12,389 bases of DNA from an uncultured Erysipelotrichaceae bacterium (GTDB lineage Bacteria; Bacillota_I; Bacilli_A; Erysipelotrichales; Erysipelotrichaceae): the NCBI GenBank assembly GCA_937900565.1, contig CALCFG010000062.1:1-12389 (forward strand), read 5' to 3'. Below, piece after piece: positions 6,001-11,127 of the stretch. The translations under genes and the position numbers were made by a program. The first letter of the stretch is position 1; every line of letters begins with the position of its first letter. The notes below the pieces were generated by a model. That model was not told where the DNA came from, did no database searches, and was given only the letters and a program-made list of their open reading frames with translations.

Positions 6001-6984
6001 ATGAAATACACTAATTTAGGTAAAAGTGGAGCCACTGTATCAAAAATAGCTTTGGGATGCATGGGTTTCGGTGATAAAGATAAATGGAATCGTGGACAAT
6101 GGATATTGGATGAAAGTAATAGTTTCCCAATTATAAAAAAGGCATTAGAATTGGGTATTAATTATTTTGATACTGCGGATTCTTACAGTAATGGTGAAAG
6201 TGAACGGATATTAGGAAAAGCTATTCGGAAATGTGCGAATCGCGATGATGTTGTGATTTCAACTAAAATATATTTTCCAACAAGTGATGGGTTAAATGGA
6301 TCAGGGCTATCGCGTAAACATATTATGCAATCCATCAATCGCTGTTTAGAAAGACTACAAACGGACTATATTGATTTGTTGATTATGCATCGTTTTGATA
6401 ACAATACACCACTTGAAGAGACTATGAGTGCGTTAAATGATTTGGTACGAAGCGGTAAAGTTTTGTATTTGGGTGCCTCGGCAATGTATGCTTGGCAGTT
6501 TCAAAAAGCTAATGTAATCGCTAAAGAAAAAGGGTATGCCCCTTTAGTAGTAATGCAAAATCATTACAATTTGTTGTATCGTGAAGAAGAAAGGGAAATG
6601 ATTCCATATTGTCAAAGTGAAGGCATTGGCATCACACCATACTCCCCATTAGCTGCCGGACGCTTATCGCGTAGCTGGAGTGGGAAGACTGTACGTTACC
6701 AAAGTGATATTAACGCAAAAGAACGTTATGATCAAACAATGCAACAAGACAAAATCATTGTTGATCGCGTTGGTGAATTGGCAACACTTAAAGGGGTGAG
6801 TTATACGCAAATTGCCTTAGCGTGGTTATTAAGCAAACCTTATGTGGTTGCGCCGATTTTTGGAGCAAGTAAATTGGATTATTTGGATGATGCTATTGGT
6901 GCGTTGGATGTATCCTTAAGTAATGAAGAAATTGATTATTTGGAAAGTTGTTATCTTCCACATGCAGTGAAAGGTCCAAGGTAA
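6001..6984 (+). CDS. Aldo/keto reductase
   Basis: 327 aa, full length, cytosolic NADPH-type oxidoreductase with a TIM barrel. The catalytic tetrad is complete: Asp57 and Tyr62 in NYFDTADSYSNGESERILG, Lys89 in VISTKI and His130 in LLIMHRFD. The C-terminal cofactor region is visible as PIFGASKLDYLDDA. The overall layout (YTNLGKSGATVSKIALGCMGFG at the N-terminus, ITPYSPLAAGRLS in the middle) resembles the YajO/YhdN-like group that reduces small aldehydes or ketones; the substrate cannot be read. It has a good ribosome site and is the first gene of a three-gene operon. Its TAA overlaps the next gene's ATG (TAATG). Confidence 0.95.
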   Translation: MKYTNLGKSGATVSKIALGCMGFGDKDKWNRGQWILDESNSFPIIKKALELGINYFDTADSYSNGESERILGKAIRKCANRDDVVISTKIYFPTSDGLNGSGLSRKHIMQSINRCLERLQTDYIDLLIMHRFDNNTPLEETMSALNDLVRSGKVLYLGASAMYAWQFQKANVIAKEKGYAPLVVMQNHYNLLYREEEREMIPYCQSEGIGITPYSPLAAGRLSRSWSGKTVRYQSDINAKERYDQTMQQDKIIVDRVGELATLKGVSYTQIALAWLLSKPYVVAPIFGASKLDYLDDAIGALDVSLSNEEIDYLESCYLPHAVKGPR

Positions 6985-7286
6985 TGTCGACTATAAAAAT
7001 AAGTAGTGTTGCTCAAGTTAATCATGATCACTTAACTCAGTTATATGAAAATGCATTGCAGTCGCCATGCAGTATGCTAGTTGGGCAAACATTAACAATA
7101 AATGATTTAAATAAACCAGATGATTTTTGTGAAAGTGCATGGCAAACCATTTATCCATTTATCATGACTTTGTATTATGGTGGGAGCGATATTTACAATG
7201 GGTGGATGAGAAATAAAAATAGTTGCATGATCAGTTGTAACGATGGTTTTCGCCCAATGAGTTTTTACATTGAACGAATAGAGTAG
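6984..7286 (+). CDS. TIGR04076-like small protein
   Basis: 100 aa from the ATG that overlaps the AKR stop by one base. A longer in-frame start at 6948 lies inside the AKR gene and is less likely. The pattern agrees with TIGR04076 proteins as I remember them: an IKIS-type first strand, a Cys-containing middle (SPCSMLVGQT, Cys29), LNKPDDFCESAWQTIYPFI (Cys49), YYGG, and the closing CMISCNDGFRPMSFYIERIE (Cys81, Cys85). The spaced cysteines suggest a metal or redox site, but no function is established. Ribosome access probably depends on coupling with AKR; AAAGG and AAGG runs lie just upstream. The oxidoreductase neighbour makes a redox-linked role possible, but this is only inference. Confidence 0.8.
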   Translation: MSTIKISSVAQVNHDHLTQLYENALQSPCSMLVGQTLTINDLNKPDDFCESAWQTIYPFIMTLYYGGSDIYNGWMRNKNSCMISCNDGFRPMSFYIERIE

Positions 7287-7299
7287 GTAGGTAAATGTA

Positions 7300-8052
7300 G
7301 TGATATTAAGTTGTTTAACCATTAATTTAAAAGTGGATTTACCTTTAACAAGGCAATTCTTAAAATGGAAAAACAGACGTGATGCAGTCAATGCTTGCAT
7401 TCAATCGTTAAATCCGGATATTATTTTTGCACAAGAAATGAGTGATGATATTTATGTTGATATTCAACATGATTTCGCTAAAAAATATACAATTCTTAAA
7501 GCGAACCGAAGTGATAAAGAAAAGAATGGAGAATCATTGGCGGTTTTGTTGAAAAAGAGTGTTTTTAGTGAGGTAGAAATAAAAACAATATGGTTAAGTA
7601 AGACACCTAGCGTTAGTTCTAAACTTAAAACAAGTTTGAAACCACGTATTGCTACTGTGATATCGTCAAAAATTAATTCTCATACATTATTGTTTGTTAA
7701 CACGCATCTTGATCCGTTGTTTCCATGGGTGAGAAATCAACAAATGGCTTATTTAAGTCAATATATTAATTTGCACCAAGTAGCAATATTGGGTGGTGAT
7801 TTTAACGGAAATTACAGTGAGCGTTGGTTTCATCGCGTTTCGCAAATAATGCGTTATGTTAAACCAGATAATGATCATAATACGTTACATTACGGTAATG
7901 GTAAAATTAAACTAGCAACAAAAGCTATTGATTATTTATTTGTTAATCCCAATCTAAAAGTTATTGGTGCTAATATTATAGATCATCCTTACAATGGCGT
8001 TTATCCATCTGATCATTTTCCCATCTATTTAAAAGTTGAACTCAGTATGTAA
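7300..8052 (+). CDS. Endonuclease/exonuclease/phosphatase-fold protein
   Basis: 250 aa, starting at GTG 7300, 13 nt after the previous stop. The Mg-dependent EEP motifs are all present: Asn9 in LTINLKV, Glu46 in FAQEM, His136 in VNTHLD, Asp167 and Asn169 in LGGDFNGN, Asp211 in AIDYLFV, and Asp238-His239 in PSDHFPI. Family members cut phosphodiester or phosphoester bonds in nucleic acids, phosphoinositides or sphingolipids. No signal peptide or membrane anchor is seen, so the protein is probably cytosolic and the substrate is open. A repeated AGGTAGG forms the ribosome site, and an out-of-frame ATG-TAG sits 5 nt before the GTG. It is the last gene of the AKR operon; its final codons form one arm of the terminator at 8031-8077. 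Confidence 0.9.
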   Translation: MILSCLTINLKVDLPLTRQFLKWKNRRDAVNACIQSLNPDIIFAQEMSDDIYVDIQHDFAKKYTILKANRSDKEKNGESLAVLLKKSVFSEVEIKTIWLSKTPSVSSKLKTSLKPRIATVISSKINSHTLLFVNTHLDPLFPWVRNQQMAYLSQYINLHQVAILGGDFNGNYSERWFHRVSQIMRYVKPDNDHNTLHYGNGKIKLATKAIDYLFVNPNLKVIGANIIDHPYNGVYPSDHFPIYLKVELSM

Positions 8053-8077
8053 TTATTCTAATGAGTTCAACTTTTTT
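8031..8077. terminator. Bidirectional terminator made from the ends of two convergent genes
   Basis: A perfect 14-bp stem pairs 8031-8044 with 8062-8075 over a 17-nt loop. T6 follows at 8072-8077 on the plus strand, and the minus strand has TTTT at the other side. Both stop codons (8050-8052 plus, 8053-8055 minus) lie back to back in the loop. Confidence 0.85.
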
Positions 8078-8406
8078 AAAACTTTATTCATTTTTTTATC
8101 GAGCTTTTTGATTTTATTGTTGGTATTGGTCGAATGAATCCATGGATAGATGAAAGTAAAAATAGTTTTTAATCGGTTAAGGTTTTTACCGATATTTGTT
8201 TGTGTTTGTATAAATGATTGTTTGGCAATATTTAATTTTACGATTGAAGATTGCAATAATGTGTCAATATGTTCCAAACTGTAATTGAGTTGGTTTAAAG
8301 CTTTTGAAAAATGAAAAAACTGAATTGCAACATAAAGTAAAGCAATCAATACGAAGTATGTTGCAGAAAAAAGTGCAATAAAGCAGATTAATCGATAATC
8401 AAGCAT
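8053..8406 (-). CDS. Small membrane-anchored coiled-coil protein (DUF948-like)
   Basis: 117 aa. A single N-terminal membrane segment (about 6-31, ICFIALFSATYFVLIALLYV) is followed by a mostly helical region with heptad-like Leu/Ile spacing (about 32-85) and a Lys/Asn-rich tail (KKLDKKMNKVLKKLN). The topology recalls DUF948/YtxG-type proteins, but I see no diagnostic motif, so the family is tentative. The start is forced: an in-frame TAA lies in the -10 box just upstream. No Shine-Dalgarno is present; an extended -10 (TGTTAAAAT) ends 6 nt before the ATG, suggesting a leaderless mRNA. It is divergent from the YfcE-like gene with only 42 bp between them. Confidence 0.72.
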   Translation of the reverse strand: MLDYRLICFIALFSATYFVLIALLYVAIQFFHFSKALNQLNYSLEHIDTLLQSSIVKLNIAKQSFIQTQTNIGKNLNRLKTIFTFIYPWIHSTNTNNKIKKLDKKMNKVLKKLNSLE

Positions 8407-8412
8407 GTATTT

Positions 8413-8421
8413 ATTTTAACA
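8413..8421 (-). promoter_or_regulatory. Extended -10 (TGTTAAAAT), leaderless promoter of the coiled-coil gene
   Basis: On the minus strand TG-T-TAAAAT is followed by AAATAC and the ATG at 8406. No good -35 is present, which an extended -10 tolerates. The hexamer coincides with the -35 position of the opposite promoter. Confidence 0.55.
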
Positions 8422-8433
8422 AAAACATTGTCA

Positions 8434-8442
8434 TGATAAAAT
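8434..8442 (+). promoter_or_regulatory. Extended -10 (TGATAAAAT), leaderless promoter of the YfcE-like gene
   Basis: TG-A-TAAAAT is followed by AGTTGC and ATG 8449. The -35 position (8414-8419, TTTTAA, 17-nt spacer) overlaps the -10 of the divergent gene. Confidence 0.55.
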
Positions 8443-8448
8443 AGTTGC

Positions 8449-8943
8449 ATGCAACATATTTTATTAGTATCGGATTCTCATGGCAACGATGATGCCGTTT
8501 ATGATGTTTTAGATAAGTATATTGAATGGGCCGATATTCGTATTCATTGTGGGGATATTTGTTCCTATGATAATCGCATAGAATCCGATTTTTTATGTGT
8601 TAGAGGCAATAACGATTACAACGGGGAACCGCTAGAACGGATTATAAATATTGAACAACGTAAGATTTGGGTAACTCATGGCACCCGTTATACTGACTTT
8701 GCGAATCAAACACGTCTAGTAGCAAAAGCAAAGACTTTGGGTGTTGATACAGTATTTTATGGTCATACACATAACCCAAAGATTTTAAATGTTGATAATA
8801 TTGTGCTCATTAATCCTGGCTCATTGCGATATAATCGTGATGGTTCTGGAACAAGTTATGCTTTAATTAGCGTTGATGGCAAAAAAATTGATGCAACGAT
8901 AGAATACATAAAACCTGAAAAACAAGGTGGATTTTGGTTTTAA
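8449..8943 (+). CDS. YfcE/MJ0936-type metallophosphodiesterase
   Basis: 164 aa, full length for the family. The calcineurin-like metal site is complete: Asp9 and His11 (SDSHGN), Asp36 (HCGD), Asn54 (VRGNND), His77 (VTHG), and His106/His108 (YGHTH). INPGSLRYNR near the end is also typical. Members are cytosolic Mn-dependent phosphodiesterases, active on artificial substrates, with unclear natural targets. The protein begins right at the first beta strand (MQHILLVSDSHG), so ATG 8449 is the real start, and a TAA in the -10 hexamer blocks any upstream start. No Shine-Dalgarno is present; it is likely leaderless. The short C-terminal tail after about residue 153 ends in QGGFWF, coded by a sequence echoed 99 bp downstream. 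Confidence 0.93.
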   Translation: MQHILLVSDSHGNDDAVYDVLDKYIEWADIRIHCGDICSYDNRIESDFLCVRGNNDYNGEPLERIINIEQRKIWVTHGTRYTDFANQTRLVAKAKTLGVDTVFYGHTHNPKILNVDNIVLINPGSLRYNRDGSGTSYALISVDGKKIDATIEYIKPEKQGGFWF

Positions 8944-9015
8944 TAGCGCGTTGACTACTTTACTAATTTTATCCATTAAATATTGCGTGTGATAGTGAAA
9001 TAATTAAAATTTTTC

Positions 9016-9044
9016 TTGCTAAACGAGGTGTATTTTGGTTTAAT
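9016..9044 (+). promoter_or_regulatory. Promoter of the rplU operon
   Basis: TTGCTA (9016-9021), a 17-nt spacer and TTTAAT (9039-9044). The predicted start is near 9051, just before the leader hairpin that begins about 9057. The rest of the 202-bp gap from 8944 holds nothing else I can support; a TTGACT at 8951 lacks a -10 at good spacing. Confidence 0.65.
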
Positions 9045-9054
9045 AATATACGTT

Positions 9055-9124
9055 ATAGACCGCTTTGGGATATAACCGCTCTGATTTGGGTTAAAGTCAA
9101 ATGACCCCAATAAGGCGAGTCTTA
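9055..9124 (+). ncRNA. L21-type ribosomal leader (autoregulatory RNA)
   Basis: The region resembles the Bacillota L21 leader as I know it. A closing stem pairs AGAC-CGC (9057-9063) with GCG-(A)-GTCT (9115-9122), with one bulged A. Inside, TTGGG at about 9086-9090 can pair with CCCAA (9106-9110). It sits between the rplU promoter and its Shine-Dalgarno. Binding of a ribosomal protein to repress the operon is the established model for such leaders. Confidence 0.7.
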
Positions 9125-9145
9125 ATCATGAAGGAGGTGTAATAG

Positions 9146-9457
9146 ATGTACGCAGTAGTTGAAACTGGAGGAAAACAACTTAAAGTTGAGGTTGGACAAA
9201 GCATTTATGTAGAAAAATTAGATGTAAATGTAGGGGACAAAGTCGTATTAGACAAAGTTTGTTTAGTTGCTGATGATGCAATGAAAGTTGGTACTCCATA
9301 TGTAGAAGGTGCAACTGTTGAATGTGAAGTTGAAAAACAAGGTAAACAAAAGAAAATTATCGTTTTCAAATACAAACCTAAAAAAGGTTCTACCCGTCGT
9401 AAACAAGGTCACAGACAACCATATACTAAATTAAGTGTTAAAGCGATCAACGCTTAA
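9146..9457 (+). CDS. rplU: 50S ribosomal protein L21
   Basis: 103 aa, normal length. It opens with MYAVVETGGKQLKVEVGQ and closes with a basic region, KYKPKKGSTRRKQGHRQPYT, the L21 family signature for 23S rRNA binding. AAGGAGGTG (9131-9139) is a near-perfect Shine-Dalgarno 6 nt before the ATG. It is the first gene of rplU-prp-rpmA, with the L21-type leader upstream. The stop is immediately followed by the ribosome site of prp. Confidence 0.98.
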   Translation: MYAVVETGGKQLKVEVGQSIYVEKLDVNVGDKVVLDKVCLVADDAMKVGTPYVEGATVECEVEKQGKQKKIIVFKYKPKKGSTRRKQGHRQPYTKLSVKAINA

Positions 9458-9465
9458 GGAATTGC

Positions 9466-9759
9466 TTGATTAAAGTATTTATTCGAACAGAGAAACAAGT
9501 CATAACATCCATAACTATTAAAGATCATGCAAATTTTGCAAATTATGGGCAAGATTTGGTGTGTGCTGCAGTGAGTGCCATTTGTTTTGGTGGGGCAAAT
9601 GCAGTGGATGCAAAAGGTGGTCAAGTAACTATTGGTGAAGCATTGATTGAGTTAAAAAATATCAATCATAGTTGTGACGATGTTTGTTTTACAATTGTTC
9701 AACAATTAAAAACGGTAAGCGAAAGCTATCCAAAATACATTTCGATAAAAGAAGGGTAG
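9466..9759 (+). CDS. prp: Ribosomal-processing cysteine protease Prp
   Basis: 97 aa, starting at TTG 9466; AAGGA, which overlaps the rplU stop, lies 5 nt upstream. Prp (YsxB) removes the N-terminal extension of L27 before it enters the 50S subunit. The catalytic pair is visible as His21 in IKDHANFANYGQD and Cys33 in DLVCAAVSAI, matching the His/Cys spacing of the family; the usual GHA is DHA here. The target is the next gene, rpmA, which encodes a cleavable FFA-S site. The gene order L21-Prp-L27 is the standard one in Bacillota. Confidence 0.96.
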   Translation: MIKVFIRTEKQVITSITIKDHANFANYGQDLVCAAVSAICFGGANAVDAKGGQVTIGEALIELKNINHSCDDVCFTIVQQLKTVSESYPKYISIKEG

Positions 9760-9769
9760 GTGTAACACT

Positions 9770-10054
9770 ATGAAATTTACATTACAAATCCAATTCTTTG
9801 CTTCCAAAAAAGGTGTTGGTTCAACAAAGAATGGCCGTGATTCTCACAGTAAACGTTTAGGCGCTAAAAAAGCGGACGGACAATTCACTCGTGCTGGCTC
9901 TATCATCTATCGTCAACGTGGAACTAAGATCCATCCTGGATTAAATGTTCGTCGTGGTGGTGATGACACATTGTTCGCTACATGTGATGGTGTTGTTAAA
10001 TACGAACGTTTGGGTAAAGACAAGAAAAAAGTTTCTGTTTATCCTCAAGCTTAA
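9770..10054 (+). CDS. rpmA: 50S ribosomal protein L27 with cleavable N-terminus
   Basis: 94 aa. The N-terminal extension MKFTLQIQFFA precedes SKKGVGSTKNGRDS; Prp should cut between Ala11 and Ser12, leaving the L27 tail that reaches the peptidyl transferase centre. The core is canonical: SKRLGAKKADGQ, GSIIYRQRGTKIHPG and GGDDTLFA. GGTAGGTG lies 8 nt before the ATG, overlapping the prp stop. It is the last gene of the rplU operon; a strong terminator begins 10 nt after its TAA. Confidence 0.98.
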   Translation: MKFTLQIQFFASKKGVGSTKNGRDSHSKRLGAKKADGQFTRAGSIIYRQRGTKIHPGLNVRRGGDDTLFATCDGVVKYERLGKDKKKVSVYPQA

Positions 10055-10064
10055 ATCACATATT

Positions 10065-10095
10065 AAAGCTTTTGAATTTTGTTCAAAAGCTTTTT
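10065..10095 (+). terminator. Intrinsic terminator of the rplU-prp-rpmA operon
   Basis: A perfect 12-bp stem pairs AAAGCTTTTGAA (10065-10076) with TTCAAAAGCTTT (10082-10093) over a 5-nt loop, and runs into TTTTT (10091-10095). Confidence 0.93.
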
Positions 10096-10113
10096 ATTTG
10101 GCTTAAGTTAATC

Positions 10114-10134
10114 TATAATTATCGTAAATGGAGG
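10114..10134 (+). promoter_or_regulatory. -10 box and ribosome site of the oxidoreductase-obgE unit
   Basis: A consensus TATAAT (10114-10119) follows the terminator; its -35 region is only T-rich. GGAGG (10130-10134) lies 9 nt before ATG 10144. This suggests the oxidoreductase and obgE are transcribed apart from the ribosomal genes. Confidence 0.6.
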
Positions 10135-10143
10135 ACCTATCTG

Positions 10144-11127
10144 ATGAAGTTTGCAACAATTGGTAGTGGAATGATCGTGGATTTATTCATCCAATCTGCA
10201 CATAATGTCGAAAATGTAAGGTGTGATTTGGTATATTCACGTAGTTTAGTGAAAGCGTGTGAATTTGCACAAAAACACGGTGTCGCACGTTTTGTCGATG
10301 ACTTAGATGCATTGGTTAATGATTCAATCATTGATACTGTTTATATTGCATCACCCAATTCCTTGCATTTTATGCAAGCCAAAATGGCGTTGGAAGCTAA
10401 AAAGAATGTCATTTTAGAAAAACCTGTGTGTGCCAGTGTGAAAGAATATGAAACATTGATGCAAATTGCTAAAGCTCATGGTGTTTATATAGTGGAAGCC
10501 ATTACCAATGCGCATTGCGCAAGTATGCAATATATGAAAGATAATCTCGCTAAATTAGGCAATGTTAAATGTATATTGGCTAATTTTAGTCAATATTCTT
10601 CCCGTTATGATTTATATAAGCAAGGTCAAGTGACCAATGTATTTGATCCTAAGATGGAAGGAGGGGCATTGGTAGATATAGGTATTTATAATTTATATGT
10701 TTGTGTTCATTTATTTGGTAAACCGTTAAGTTATCAATACATTGCGAATATTGGCTTTAATGGTATTGATACAAGTGGTTGTCTTATATTACAATATCCA
10801 AGCTTCTTTGCGTGTTTAACAGGCGCAAAGGATTGCAGTGCACCTAATGTATTTACCATTGAAGGGGATGAAGCATCGTTTATTATTGATGAAGGATCGG
10901 CTGGTCGTTGCAAGCATGTATCCCTATATCAAAAAGGTAAAATAGTGGATGAATATCGCCAAAGCGATATTCATATGGAATATGAAATTAGTGATTTCAG
11001 TAAAGCATTTGAAAAGCGTAGTGAGTCATTGATTAATCAATGGAATCAAGAAACTTTAGATGTTTTAGAGATTATGGAAAATGCCCGCAAACAAAGTGGG
11101 GTATTGTTTGAAAAGGAGAAAAATTAA
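10144..11127 (+). CDS. Gfo/Idh/MocA-family NAD(P)-dependent oxidoreductase
   Basis: 327 aa from ATG 10144. An in-frame TTG upstream (10072) would run through the rpmA terminator and is rejected. Residues 1-120 form a Rossmann domain: FATIGSGMIVDLF as dinucleotide loop, YIASPNSLHF and ILEKPV with the family Lys93. The C-terminal alpha/beta domain carries EGGALVDIGIYNLY (Asp178, Tyr182). Members oxidise or reduce sugars, inositols and related compounds; trans-1,2-dihydrobenzene-1,2-diol dehydrogenase-like proteins have a similar layout. The usual second-domain His after GxY is Asn183 here, so the substrate is open. It lies between rpmA and obgE, where other Bacillota often have spo0B or nothing. 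Its TAA directly abuts the TTG start of obgE, with AAGGAG inside its 3' end. Confidence 0.92.
   Translation: MKFATIGSGMIVDLFIQSAHNVENVRCDLVYSRSLVKACEFAQKHGVARFVDDLDALVNDSIIDTVYIASPNSLHFMQAKMALEAKKNVILEKPVCASVKEYETLMQIAKAHGVYIVEAITNAHCASMQYMKDNLAKLGNVKCILANFSQYSSRYDLYKQGQVTNVFDPKMEGGALVDIGIYNLYVCVHLFGKPLSYQYIANIGFNGIDTSGCLILQYPSFFACLTGAKDCSAPNVFTIEGDEASFIIDEGSAGRCKHVSLYQKGKIVDEYRQSDIHMEYEISDFSKAFEKRSESLINQWNQETLDVLEIMENARKQSGVLFEKEKN

Noticed and set aside
6948..6983. Upstream start of the TIGR04076-like gene
   Set aside because: It lies within the AKR coding sequence, has no ribosome site and adds a non-family N-terminus.
10072..10143. 24-residue N-terminal extension of the oxidoreductase
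   Set aside because: It would start in the terminator hairpin; the ATG at 10144 has GGAGG and begins directly with the Rossmann strand.
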